From assembly GCF_027474525.2 (NCBI RefSeq), contig NZ_CP114882.2, forward strand, positions 868,001 to 932,000: 64,000 bases of DNA. Direction: 5' to 3'. Made by a program: the position numbers and the translations under genes. Positions 1-7,808 of this stretch are shown here, piece by piece. Source of the stretch: Flavobacterium lacustre (GTDB taxonomy: Bacteria > Bacteroidota > Bacteroidia > Flavobacteriales > Flavobacteriaceae). How positions within the stretch are numbered: the first letter of the stretch is position 1; each line of letters begins with the position of its first letter. Under the pieces are notes generated by a model. It did not search any database, was not told the origin of the DNA, and saw nothing but the letters and a program-made list of their open reading frames with translations.

Positions 1-456
1 GATGTCATATTTTTTTACCAATTCCCAATGTGGCAATGCACCTTCATGCAAAACCGGGACATCTCCTTCTTGAAAAACGTTTAAATTTTCCTCAGGTGTT
101 TTACCAACCGGAACAATATCTGCCGGAAGATTAGGTAACGTATATAATTTTTCGGTTAATTCCAGCGCAAGTGCATCGGCTGTTTCAGCTAATTTTTTGC
201 TTTTTTCTTTTAACAGAACTGTTTTTTCTTTTAAAATGGCCGCTTTTGATTTGTCGCCATTTTTCATCAATTCACCAATGTCTTTGGATAATTTATTAGA
301 TTCTGATAAAATTCCGTCCAACTCTACTTGCGTAGCGCGACGTTTTTCATCCAGTTGTACCACTTCTTCAACAACAGATTTGGCATCCATATTTCTTTTT
401 GCCAAAGCGTTGATTACTTTCTCCTGATTTTCTCTAATAAATGCGATTTGTAACAT
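1..456 (-). CDS. serS: Seryl-tRNA synthetase, N-terminal part (cut by window edge)
   Basis: This gene charges tRNA-Ser with serine in the cytoplasm. Only the first 152 codons lie in the window; the catalytic class II core is beyond the left edge. The start MLQIAFIRENQE and the long charged helical stretch at about residues 25-100 match the antiparallel coiled-coil arm with which SerRS grips the long variable arm of its tRNA. The last visible residues (HEGALPHWELVKKYDI) match the segment just before the catalytic domain. The ATG at 456 is the only sensible start. On the minus strand a TAAATTTG box at 497-504 could be the -7 element of its promoter. Nothing suggests a pseudogene. Confidence 0.95.
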   Translation of the reverse strand, partial: MLQIAFIRENQEKVINALAKRNMDAKSVVEEVVQLDEKRRATQVELDGILSESNKLSKDIGELMKNGDKSKAAILKEKTVLLKEKSKKLAETADALALELTEKLYTLPNLPADIVPVGKTPEENLNVFQEGDVPVLHEGALPHWELVKKYDI

Positions 457-577
457 AGCTTAATTTTTTAAACGCTAACTTTTATAATAACGGTAGCAAA
501 TTTAAGGAAATGTTTGGGACTTATAAGACAAAGTTTTAAGGAAAAGGAGAATATCCTGATTCAAATGCATTGGACTT

Positions 578-716
578 TTTTTAAACACATAGAATCATAG
601 AAAAATTAAGACTGAAAAAAGTTTGATAGCATTTCATTTTCACATAGCTATACATTCTAAATAAAATGAAATGCCTTTTTAACAGACTAAAAGTTATGTT
701 TCTATGTGTTTAAAAA
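578..716. repeat. Nested inverted-repeat element (REP/MITE-like)
   Basis: Outer arms TTTTTAAACACATAGAA (578-594) and its exact reverse complement (700-716) enclose a second perfect pair, GCATTTCATTTT (629-640) and AAAATGAAATGC (663-674). The whole 139-bp element could fold into a long two-stage hairpin on either strand. It lies between the serS 5' end and the 3' end of the DUF4375 gene and contains no ORF. From memory, ACACATAGAA-type intergenic repeats recur in Flavobacterium genomes, but this was not checked. Confidence 0.7.
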
Positions 717-725
717 TAAAATCTA

Positions 726-1265
726 CTATTCTCTTTTGATTTCGTGTCCTACAAATTCTTCCAAAGCGGCGAACATATCATCTACAGAAAGCACTTCGAA
801 ATCCGGATGTGTTTTTAGAAAAGTAGCATTCAAAGTAATCAAGTTTTCTTCTATTTCGAAAAAAGTGTCGTCATTGAGCAAATCCCGGACAGGATTTACG
901 CCTTCTAATTTTCCTTTTAGAAATTTATTGAGCTTTACACTGCTCATTAATCTCACTTTTTTGGATTGTTGTTGAAATAATGCCAAATGCTTTTCGGCTC
1001 CGATTAATGCCAAACCTTCTTCTATCAGTTCGTTTAATTCTTTGTTCCAACTCGAATTATAAACAAATTGAGCAAAATTTCCTTCGGAATACTGCGACAG
1101 ATAATAATCTAAATAATAACTCATCAAAGCATCTTCGTGAATCAAATCATCGTTAACTCCTTCCTCGCGCATTAAGTTGATTACTGAAATATTAGAGTGA
1201 ATCACATCTTGCAGGTTTTCACTATTCATTGCGGTTTCTGAAATAATTATTCGACCAAATTCCAT
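726..1265 (-). CDS. DUF4375 (DMP19-like) domain protein
   Basis: A 179-residue soluble protein without signal peptide or membrane segment. The central part (about residues 45-75) has the pattern YYLDYYLSQYSEGNFAQFVY, which resembles the DUF4375/DMP19 signature Y-x-D-Y-Y-x-x-Q-x-x-x-G-x-F-x-Q. The one characterised relative I know, neisserial DMP19, is an acidic DNA mimic that sequesters a regulator; this protein is also acidic, but a mimic role here is only a possibility. Most family members are uncharacterised. It stands alone, convergent with nothing and divergent from the barrel gene at 1436. The ATG at 1265 is used; an internal Met at residue 13 is an alternative start. Confidence 0.6.
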   Translation of the reverse strand: MEFGRIIISETAMNSENLQDVIHSNISVINLMREEGVNDDLIHEDALMSYYLDYYLSQYSEGNFAQFVYNSSWNKELNELIEEGLALIGAEKHLALFQQQSKKVRLMSSVKLNKFLKGKLEGVNPVRDLLNDDTFFEIEENLITLNATFLKTHPDFEVLSVDDMFAALEEFVGHEIKRE

Positions 1266-1435
1266 ACGTTTTTATATTTTAAAAAATGTGCTGCAAATTT
1301 GCACCAAATAATAACACGACACTTCTTTTTAGTATTCTAGTTTTCTATTATTTTCTTCGTCATTGTATTATTAAGAAAACAAGCAACAGAAAATTTTATT
1401 AGTTTTGTTACACCAAATTTTAAAAATAAAATAAA

Positions 1436-1936
1436 ATGAAAAAAGTTATTCTTTTAGCAGCCATCTGCTTTATGTCAATTGGCGCTTTTGCGCAAGCTCC
1501 TCTAGAAAATGGTGCAAAACAATTAAATGCAGGTCTTGGAACATCAGGATGGGGAACTCCTATTTATGTTGGTCTTGATTATGGCGTTGGAAATGACTTC
1601 ACTGTTGGCGGTGAACTTTCATTTCGTTCGTACAAAGAATCTTATGGAGCGGTAAATTACAATTCTTCCATCATCAGCATTGCAGCAAATGGAAATTACC
1701 ATTTCAACACTTTATTAGACATTCCTAGTGAATGGGATTTTTACGCAGGACTTGGACTTGGTTATTACATCTGGAACATTGACAATGATTATCCCGGAAG
1801 CAATAACTCAGGAATTGGAATTGGAGCACAAGTTGGCGGAAGGTATTTCTTTAACGATAATTTTGGTGTAAATTTAGAATTAGGCGGTGCAAATGTGACC
1901 AGCGGAGCTAAAATTGGAATCACTTACAAATTGTAA
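1436..1936 (+). CDS. Small outer-membrane beta-barrel protein
   Basis: A 166-residue precursor with a clear signal peptide (MKKVILLAAICFMSIGAFAQ, cleavage after about residue 20). The rest alternates aromatic/glycine-rich strands (GLDYGVGNDFTVGGELSF, FYAGLGLGYYIW, IGIGAQVGGRYFF) and ends in a strand motif (KIGITYKL), as in eight-stranded OmpA/OmpW/OmpX-like barrels. It should sit in the outer membrane; no ligand or partner can be named. A TAGTTTTG box at 1400-1407 is a candidate -7 element. The gene is monocistronic, ending at a strong hairpin at 1957-1990. Confidence 0.75.
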   Translation: MKKVILLAAICFMSIGAFAQAPLENGAKQLNAGLGTSGWGTPIYVGLDYGVGNDFTVGGELSFRSYKESYGAVNYNSSIISIAANGNYHFNTLLDIPSEWDFYAGLGLGYYIWNIDNDYPGSNNSGIGIGAQVGGRYFFNDNFGVNLELGGANVTSGAKIGITYKL

Positions 1937-1956
1937 TTGATTTGCTAAAATAAAAT

Positions 1957-1990
1957 AAGGGCCATCTAAAAATTTAGACGGCCCTTTTTT
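1957..1990. terminator. Bidirectional intrinsic terminator
   Basis: Stem AAGGGCC-TCTAAA / TTTAGA-GGCCCTT with one A/C mismatch, followed by a T run on the plus strand and preceded by A-rich sequence. It lies between the barrel gene (plus) and the convergent DinB gene (minus) and can serve both. Confidence 0.85.
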
Positions 1991-2005
1991 ATTAGAAAAA
2001 AGTTT

Positions 2006-2461
2006 CTAGATAAATTTTCTGATGCTCATCAAAATCCCAAGATGAAGCCCTTCGTGAAAATTATTGAAAACCATTGCATCTACCGCGCTTTTTAAAACAA
2101 AACCTGTAGAAGTTGGATATTCAGCAAAATCTTTGAAGATTTTCTTTTCAAAATCGGCTTCCGTTTGATCGATAGTAGCAAACAACAAATCCTTGATTTC
2201 GTCTACTTCGGCTTGTGTAACGATATGTTCCGGTTTGGTTCCCTTTCTGTATTTTTCAACTAATTCGTCCGAAATCATCATAGGCAAACCAGAGAATTTA
2301 TACACTAACAATTGTTGTGTCACAACAATATGCGCGATATTCCAAATTAAATTATTGCTGAATCCTTCCGGAATCGTGTTGAGTTGTTCTAAAGTGTAGT
2401 TTTCTAAAAACGGGGCAATCATTCTTCTGCTCGTTCTGGTAATATCGAATGTTGTATTCAT
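2006..2461 (-). CDS. DinB-family protein
   Basis: A 151-residue helical protein of the DinB/YfiT-like four-helix-bundle superfamily. The three histidines that usually bind a metal are present: one in WNIAHIVVTQQ (about residue 44) and two in FHEGLHLGIL near the C terminus (about 136 and 140). Members include bacillithiol/mycothiol S-transferases and many uncharacterised proteins, so no substrate is assigned. The open frame extends upstream to 2554, but that would run into the divergent ArsC-like gene; the ATG at 2461 (MNTTFDITRTSRR) gives the normal family length and is preferred. It shares a short divergent promoter region of about 85 bp with the ArsC-like gene. Confidence 0.8.
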   Translation of the reverse strand: MNTTFDITRTSRRMIAPFLENYTLEQLNTIPEGFSNNLIWNIAHIVVTQQLLVYKFSGLPMMISDELVEKYRKGTKPEHIVTQAEVDEIKDLLFATIDQTEADFEKKIFKDFAEYPTSTGFVLKSAVDAMVFNNFHEGLHLGILMSIRKFI

Positions 2462-2546
2462 TTTTTTATGATTTGTAAATTTTCGATAAAAATAATCATT
2501 TTCCGTGTCAAATGAATTTTCTTTGCACAAAGAAATTGCTGTTAAT

Positions 2547-2903
2547 ATGGACAAAATATATTACCTCGCTTCCTGCGATACCTGCCGAAAAATTATAAAA
2601 TCATTGCCAAAAGACCACAAACTTGTTTTTCATGACATCAAACAAGACCCAATTACTGTTGAAGAATTGGAACAAATGCGGGAACTATCCGGAAGTTACG
2701 AAGCGCTTTTCAGCAAAAAAGCACAATTATACAAATCAATGGATTTAAAAAACAAATCCTTGACCGAAGATGATTTCAAAAAATACATTTTAGAACATTA
2801 CACCTTTTTGAGTCGTCCGGTTTTTATCATCAACGGCAAAATTTACATTGGCAACAGCCAACAAAATATGCATCAAGTACAACTTGCTCTGGGGAATGTC
2901 TAA
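2547..2903 (+). CDS. ArsC/Spx-family protein (arsenate reductase-like)
   Basis: A 118-residue thioredoxin-fold protein. YYLASCDTCRKI near the N terminus is the C-x-x-C(-R) motif of the ArsC/Spx/YffB family, and SRPVFIINGKIYIGN matches the conserved C-terminal S-R-P-v segment. Family members reduce arsenate with glutathione or thioredoxin, or act as Spx-type regulators of RNA polymerase. Nothing nearby (no arsR, arsB) points to arsenic, so the specific role is open. The upstream in-frame start at 2505 would overlap the divergent DinB promoter; ATG 2547 is chosen. Its stop overlaps the start of the next gene (ATGTCTAA), so the two are probably translated together. Confidence 0.8.
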   Translation: MDKIYYLASCDTCRKIIKSLPKDHKLVFHDIKQDPITVEELEQMRELSGSYEALFSKKAQLYKSMDLKNKSLTEDDFKKYILEHYTFLSRPVFIINGKIYIGNSQQNMHQVQLALGNV

Positions 2904-3777
2904 AAGAAATCTCGCCTTAGTTGCCGCCACTTGCGTCTCCATCATTTACGGAGTCACTTTTACCATTGCCAAAGATGTGATGCCCAATTACATCGATGCT
3001 TACGGATTTATCCTTTTGCGCGCCGGCGGTTCTATGGTTTTGTTTTGGTTTTTTTGGTTATTTATGCCAAAAGAAAAAATTGCCTTCAATGATTTTCCCC
3101 GAATTATAGCTGCCGCTTTCTTTGGAGTTGCCCTTAATATGCTTACTTTTTTCAAAGGATTAAGCCTTACTTCTCCCATCAGCGCTGCCGTGATTATGGT
3201 TTCAACGCCCATGATTGTTTTGGCCCTTTCGGCCATTATCATGAAAGAGCGCATGAAAAAACGAATGATTTTCGGAATCATTCTCGGTTTAATAGGAACG
3301 GCTTTTCTTATTCTTTACGGAAAATCTATTGGCAACGCCACAAACGCCGGATTGGGAAATTTTCTGGTTTTGGTCAATGCCGTTTCGTATGGATTTTACC
3401 TGATTATCGTGAAGAAATTAATGGATAAATACAATGCCTTTACGTTTGTAAAATGGATTTATTTGTTTGGTTTTATTATGGTTTTGCCTTTTGGCTGGAG
3501 CCAATTTGAAGCTGTTGATTGGGCTTTGATGCCAACAGCTATTTGCTGGAAAATTAGTTTTGTTGTTGCCATTTCGACTTTCCTGACGTATTTATTGAAT
3601 TTGCTTTCGATGAAAGAATTAAAACCAACCACAGTGGCTGTTTTTATATACTTACAACCTTTGTTTGCAACGATTTTTGCGATAAGCTTGGGGAAAGACG
3701 AATTGAGTTTGGTCAAAATTGGTTCGGCGGCATTAATATTTATTGGGGTGTATTTAGTAACCATGAAAAAAAATTAA
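2896..3777 (+). CDS. EamA/DMT-family transporter
   Basis: A 293-residue inner-membrane protein with about ten hydrophobic helices arranged as two EamA repeats (about residues 10-140 and 155-290). The first helix pair LVAATCVSIIYGVTFTIAK and the second-half TVAVFIYLQPLFATIFA are typical of drug/metabolite transporters of the RhaT/YdcZ type. Substrates in this family range from amino acids to nucleosides, so none is assigned. ATG 2896 overlaps the stop of the ArsC-like gene by eight bases, giving a two-gene operon; an upstream in-frame start at 2848 lies inside that gene and is unlikely. Confidence 0.9.
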   Translation: MSKRNLALVAATCVSIIYGVTFTIAKDVMPNYIDAYGFILLRAGGSMVLFWFFWLFMPKEKIAFNDFPRIIAAAFFGVALNMLTFFKGLSLTSPISAAVIMVSTPMIVLALSAIIMKERMKKRMIFGIILGLIGTAFLILYGKSIGNATNAGLGNFLVLVNAVSYGFYLIIVKKLMDKYNAFTFVKWIYLFGFIMVLPFGWSQFEAVDWALMPTAICWKISFVVAISTFLTYLLNLLSMKELKPTTVAVFIYLQPLFATIFAISLGKDELSLVKIGSAALIFIGVYLVTMKKN

Positions 3778-3856
3778 TCGCCCTGTTTACAACTGAATTC
3801 TGAAAAAAGAGCACTGAAAACTTTTTTCTTATCTTTGGACACTTTTAGAAAATAAT

Positions 3857-4717
3857 ATGATACAATCAATGACAGGTTTTGGGAAAGCGACTTTGCAATT
3901 ACCTACCAAAAAAATTACAGTAGAAGTAAAATCCTTGAATAGTAAAGGCTTGGATTTAAATGTGAGAATGCCTTCACTATACCGCGAAATGGAATTGGGT
4001 TTACGCAACCAAATCGCACTAAAACTGGAAAGAGGAAAAGTTGATTTTTCTATTTTTATCGAAAGTACGGCTGAACAAACGTCAACCAAAGTAAATGTGC
4101 CGATTGTAAAAGGATATATCGAGCAATTGAGAGCCGTTTATGACCATGCTGATGAAACAGAACTGATGAAAATGGCGATTCGTATGCCGGATACCATGAA
4201 AATAGAACGCGAAGAAATCGACGAAAATGATTGGATTCAAATCCAAACTATTATTGAAGAAGCGCTACAAAATATTTTGAACTTCAGAAGAGACGAAGGA
4301 ATGTCTTTAGAAAAAGAATTTCAATTGCGAATTGGCAACATTCGTCAATATATGACCGAAGCTTTGGCACTGGATCCAGAGCGCGTTCAAGCGATAAAAG
4401 ATCGTTTGCAAACGGCTATTTCAGAGCTAAAAGTTAACGTGGACGAAAATCGTTTTGAACAGGAATTGATTTACTATTTAGAAAAATTAGACATCACCGA
4501 AGAAAAAGTACGTTTGACCAATCATCTGGATTATTTCCTAGAAACCATCAACGGAACCGAAGCTAACGGAAGAAAACTAGGTTTCATCACCCAAGAAATG
4601 GGACGCGAAATCAATACGATGGGTTCTAAATCCAATCACGCACAAATGCAAAAATTAGTCGTTCAGATGAAAGACGAATTAGAAAAAATCAAGGAACAAG
4701 TATTGAATGTATTGTAA
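3857..4717 (+). CDS. yicC: YicC-family endoribonuclease
   Basis: A 286-residue protein with the N-terminal YicC domain beginning MIQSMTGFGKA and the C-terminal DUF1732 domain, in which GRKLGFITQEMGREINTMG and SKSNHAQMQ are near-invariant. The length matches E. coli YicC (287). Established work shows YicC is an RNase that can act on the small RNA RyhB; in Bacteroidetes the target is unknown. Its genomic link to gmk is conserved in many bacteria and is seen here: gmk follows 53 bp downstream on the same strand, then nadD. A TATCTTTG box at 3830-3837 is a candidate -7 promoter element. Confidence 0.95.
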   Translation: MIQSMTGFGKATLQLPTKKITVEVKSLNSKGLDLNVRMPSLYREMELGLRNQIALKLERGKVDFSIFIESTAEQTSTKVNVPIVKGYIEQLRAVYDHADETELMKMAIRMPDTMKIEREEIDENDWIQIQTIIEEALQNILNFRRDEGMSLEKEFQLRIGNIRQYMTEALALDPERVQAIKDRLQTAISELKVNVDENRFEQELIYYLEKLDITEEKVRLTNHLDYFLETINGTEANGRKLGFITQEMGREINTMGSKSNHAQMQKLVVQMKDELEKIKEQVLNVL

Positions 4718-4770
4718 GGTTTTGACATCTGAATAAACACAAATAGATACTGAACTAAATTCAGCATAAA

Positions 4771-5340
4771 ATGAAAAAAGGAAAATTAATCGTGTTCTCT
4801 GCGCCATCCGGTTCCGGAAAAACCACCATTGTCAGACATTTATTAGGCAAAGAAGATTTGAATCTAGAATTTTCAATTTCGGCAGCTACTCGTGAAGCTC
4901 GCGGCGAAGAAGTAAACGGAAAAGATTACTACTTCATGTCATTGGAAGAGTTTAAAAAACACATTAAAGCCGAAGATTTTGTAGAATGGGAAGAAGTCTA
5001 TCGCGATAATTTTTACGGGACTTTAAAAAGTGAAGTAGAACGCATTTGGGCCAAAGGTAAAAACGTGATTTTTGATATTGATGTAGCCGGCGGATTGCGT
5101 ATTAAACATAAATTCCCCGAAGAAACCTTGGCTGTTTTTGTGAAACCACCGAGCGTTGATGAACTAAAAAGAAGATTGAAAGAACGCTCCACCGAAAGTG
5201 AAGACAAAATCAATATGCGCATTGCCAAAGCTTCTGTAGAACTGGCCACAGCGCCACAATTTGATGTAATTATCAAAAACTACGATTTAGATACTGCTCT
5301 GGAAGAAGCATATCAACTGGTAAAGAATTTTGTAAAATAG
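4771..5340 (+). CDS. gmk: Guanylate kinase
   Basis: Phosphorylates GMP to GDP with ATP in purine nucleotide synthesis. The P-loop APSGSGKTT lies at residues 11-19, followed by the GMP-binding region (SAATREARGEEVNGKDYYF) and the lid (RRLKERSTESEDKINMRIA). At 189 residues it has the normal length. It is the middle gene of yicC-gmk-nadD. The stop codon TAG is part of a perfect 21-bp inverted repeat that fills the spacer to nadD, so the 3' end of the message could form a long hairpin directly at the stop codon. Confidence 0.97.
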   Translation: MKKGKLIVFSAPSGSGKTTIVRHLLGKEDLNLEFSISAATREARGEEVNGKDYYFMSLEEFKKHIKAEDFVEWEEVYRDNFYGTLKSEVERIWAKGKNVIFDIDVAGGLRIKHKFPEETLAVFVKPPSVDELKRRLKERSTESEDKINMRIAKASVELATAPQFDVIIKNYDLDTALEEAYQLVKNFVK

Positions 5341-5437
5341 TGAATAGTGAAAGGTGAATTAATGAGAAGATATTCTCCATTTCACCTTTCACTATTTCAC
5401 TTCTCACCTTTCACTATTCACCTTTCACTATTCACTA
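5338..5437. repeat. 7-bp-phased repeat spacer with perfect 21-bp inverted repeat
   Basis: The whole gmk-nadD spacer is made of 7-mers such as GTGAATA and GTGAAAG on the left (from 5339) and their complements CACTATT and CACCTTT on the right (5381-5437). The outermost 21 bases (5338-5358) pair perfectly with 5417-5437. The left arm includes the gmk stop codon and the right arm ends 3 bp before the nadD ATG. Several right-arm words occur two to three times in tandem. Confidence 0.85.
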
Positions 5438-5440
5438 AAT

Positions 5441-6052
5441 ATGAAAATAGGTCTGTATTTCGGAACGTTTAATCCCATACACGTTGGTCATCTCATCATT
5501 GCCAATCACATGGCGGAGCACGCCGATTTAGATCAGGTTTGGATGGTCGTTACGCCACACAATCCACTCAAAAAGAAAAGCACTTTGCTCGATGATTACC
5601 ATCGTTTGCAAATGGTGCATCTTGCCACTGAGGATTTTCCAAAAATCAAACCTTCGGATATTGAGTTTAAATTGTCACAACCCAATTATACGGTCAATAC
5701 ATTAGTTCACTTACAGGAAAAATATCCTAATTACGAGTTCTCTTTAATTATGGGCGAAGACAACCTCAAGTCGTTGCACAAATGGAAAAACTACGAAGCA
5801 ATCTTGGCGCATCATGAAATTTATGTCTATCCGAGACTCGATGCCAAAGGTCAAACTACCGAATCTATTGCATCAGAAATACCGAATTTAGAACTAAAAA
5901 ACCATCCAAAAATCCATATGATTGATGCACCGGTTGTCGAAATATCAGCTACTTTTATTCGGAATAACATCAAGAAAGGGAAAAATGTACAGCCATTGTT
6001 CCCCAATAAAGTTTGGGAATATATTGATCACAATAATTTTTACAGGAAATAA
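5441..6052 (+). CDS. nadD: Nicotinate-nucleotide adenylyltransferase
   Basis: Joins nicotinate mononucleotide to ATP to give deamido-NAD in NAD synthesis. The N-terminal GLYFGTFNPIHVGHLIIA carries the nucleotidyltransferase G-x-F-x-P-x-H-x-G-H motif (residues 4-17), VTPHNPLKKK is the NadD substrate loop, and VEISATFIRNNIKKG is the C-terminal I-S-x-T-x-I-R phosphate-binding motif. At 203 residues it has the expected length. The ATG lies immediately right of the inverted-repeat spacer, so initiation may be influenced by that hairpin. It ends one base before the stop codon of the convergent LysR gene with no terminator between them. Confidence 0.95.
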   Translation: MKIGLYFGTFNPIHVGHLIIANHMAEHADLDQVWMVVTPHNPLKKKSTLLDDYHRLQMVHLATEDFPKIKPSDIEFKLSQPNYTVNTLVHLQEKYPNYEFSLIMGEDNLKSLHKWKNYEAILAHHEIYVYPRLDAKGQTTESIASEIPNLELKNHPKIHMIDAPVVEISATFIRNNIKKGKNVQPLFPNKVWEYIDHNNFYRK

Positions 6053-6949
6053 TTACCCTAAAATCGCCTTCAATTCCACTTCAATATTCTGAAAAATGGT
6101 GTTTAAATTATCGTTTTTACCCGATAATAAAAACACTTCGGTACTTGGCATTTGTTTGCTGTTCCAGAGCAATTGCAGTTTTTTATCTTGAATAAAAAGA
6201 GCTGCATTTATATCCCAAACCACTGCAATTCCGGTGTTTTTCGAAAGTATTTCGAGCATTTCATATTCAGACGGAATAATGAAACTAGGAATCATCGACG
6301 GTCTTTTTTTATTAAAAACATGCAGCCAAAACAATTTGATATGAGGAATTCTGGCATCATAACTAAACCATTTTTGTTCATTTAGCCACTGCTCAACAGC
6401 AAGAAAATCTTTAGTTTTAATTTTTGCTTTTACTTCCGAAGCTTCAATATTTGTTGAGCCAACAATAATTTGTTTGATTTCACCCACTTTTTTCTGAATC
6501 GTATCAAACGTATCGTATTTTTGGGTCACCACAGCAAAATCAAGTTTTTTAGAATCGACTAATTCAAAAAGCGTATCATTTTCATGAAAGCTAAAATCGA
6601 TAAAATCAAATTTCGAAATCAAACAACTTCCCAGGCTGCTCATCAAATGTTGTGAAATTCCGATTGAGATTAATCGGTTTGCATTAAATGCTTTGGCACG
6701 AAAACCATTCTCCACATTTTCCAATCGGTCTAATGCCTCGATGATTAAATTATTGAGTAACTTAGCGTATTCTGTTGGCTCCACCCCTTTTGACTTTCGA
6801 TTAAAAAGTTTGTATCCTACATGCGCCTCCAACATTGATATTTGCTGACTAACAGCAGGTTGACTGATAAATAATTCTTTGGCTGCCAAAGAAAAATTCC
6901 CGTTTTTATAAACCGATTTAAAGGTTCTGTACCATTCCAGATTAACCAT
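6053..6949 (-). CDS. LysR-family transcriptional regulator
   Basis: A 298-residue regulator with the LysR winged helix-turn-helix at residues 3-62 (EWYRTFKSVYKNGNFSLAAK, then FISQPAVSQQISMLEAHVG) and a periplasmic-binding-protein-like effector domain after about residue 90. It is divergent from the DJ-1/PfpI gene at 7036, the usual arrangement for a LysR activator of its neighbour. The 86-bp intergenic region carries a 15-bp dyad CTAATACCATATTAG at 6993-7007 that fits the T-N11-A rule, and a 14-bp AT palindrome at 6953-6966 next to its own start that could serve autoregulation. The effector is unknown; because the target genes look like aldehyde and glycation detoxification, an electrophile or oxidative signal is a reasonable guess. 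Confidence 0.9.
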   Translation of the reverse strand: MVNLEWYRTFKSVYKNGNFSLAAKELFISQPAVSQQISMLEAHVGYKLFNRKSKGVEPTEYAKLLNNLIIEALDRLENVENGFRAKAFNANRLISIGISQHLMSSLGSCLISKFDFIDFSFHENDTLFELVDSKKLDFAVVTQKYDTFDTIQKKVGEIKQIIVGSTNIEASEVKAKIKTKDFLAVEQWLNEQKWFSYDARIPHIKLFWLHVFNKKRPSMIPSFIIPSEYEMLEILSKNTGIAVVWDINAALFIQDKKLQLLWNSKQMPSTEVFLLSGKNDNLNTIFQNIEVELKAILG

Positions 6950-6992
6950 GATATAAATATATTTATCACAAACATAACTTAAATTATTTTTA

Positions 6993-7007
6993 CTAATACC
7001 ATATTAG
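6993..7007. promoter_or_regulatory. LysR-type operator dyad (T-N11-A)
   Basis: CTAATACCATATTAG is a perfect six-base dyad with a three-base centre, containing T-N11-A (6994-7006). It lies directly upstream of a TAAATTTG -7 box (7011-7018) serving the DJ-1/PfpI gene at 7036, where an activator would touch RNA polymerase. Confidence 0.6.
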
Positions 7008-7035
7008 CCGTAAATTTGTACAAACAAAATCAGTT

Positions 7036-7806
7036 ATGAATAAAATTGCATTATTTGCTATTGTAGCATTAACTGTAAGTTGCTTTACTGCAACTGCACA
7101 AAAACTAAATAAAAAAGATATGAAAAAAGTATTATTTGTTGTTACTAGTCACGATAAACTAGGTAACACAGGAGAAAAAACAGGATTTTGGACAGAAGAA
7201 TTAGCAGCACCGTATTACGCATTAGCAGATAAAGGAGTTCAGATTGATATTGCCACACCACTAGGAGGGCAACCGCCTATTGACCCAAAAAGTGAAGATC
7301 CATCTGCTGCAACAGAAGATACTAAAAGATTCGACAGCGATACCGCACTTCTTGCAAAACTAAAAAACACAAAAAAATTATCCGATGTAAATCAAGCAGA
7401 TTATGATGCGGTTTTTTATCCTGGAGGTCACGGTCCGCTTTGGGATTTAGCCGAAGATAAGACTTCAATCGCTTTAATTGAATCTTTTTATACACACAAT
7501 AAACCCGTTGGTTTCGTTTGTCATGCTCCTGGAGCTTTGAAAAATGTGAAAGTAAATGGGGAATTTTTAGTAAAAGGCAAGAAAGTAACCGGTTTCTCTA
7601 ATACAGAAGAAGAAGCGGTAGGTTTAACTAAAGTGGTTCCGTTTTTATTAGAAGATGTTTTACAAAATAATGGCGCTACATATAGCAAAGTTGCCGACTG
7701 GCATCCTTATGCTGTTGAAGACGGCTTATTAATTACAGGACAAAATCCAGCTTCCTCAAAATTAGTTGCTGAGAAAATATTAGATCAATTAAACGCAAAA
7801 AAATAA
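7036..7806 (+). CDS. Exported DJ-1/PfpI (Hsp31-like) protein
   Basis: A 256-residue class I glutamine-amidotransferase-fold protein. The nucleophile elbow is GFVCHAPGAL with Cys162-His163, and the acidic partner is in GFWTEELAAPYY (Glu55), the arrangement of Hsp31/YajL-type chaperones and glyoxalase III enzymes. The domain also shows DAVFYPGGHGPLWDL. Unlike most relatives it begins with a hydrophobic signal-peptide-like segment (MNKIALFAIVALTVSCFTAT), so it is probably exported; a second Met at residue 29 (MKKVLFVV) would give a cytoplasmic form. It is followed two bases later by the alcohol dehydrogenase gene and is likely controlled by the divergent LysR. Methylglyoxal or glycation repair is inferred, not shown. 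Confidence 0.85.
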   Translation: MNKIALFAIVALTVSCFTATAQKLNKKDMKKVLFVVTSHDKLGNTGEKTGFWTEELAAPYYALADKGVQIDIATPLGGQPPIDPKSEDPSAATEDTKRFDSDTALLAKLKNTKKLSDVNQADYDAVFYPGGHGPLWDLAEDKTSIALIESFYTHNKPVGFVCHAPGALKNVKVNGEFLVKGKKVTGFSNTEEEAVGLTKVVPFLLEDVLQNNGATYSKVADWHPYAVEDGLLITGQNPASSKLVAEKILDQLNAKK

Positions 7807-7808
7807 TC

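Noticed and set aside
3000..3281. Minus-strand frame opposite the EamA gene
   Set aside because: Shadow of a membrane protein gene with no start context; the plus-strand gene explains the region.
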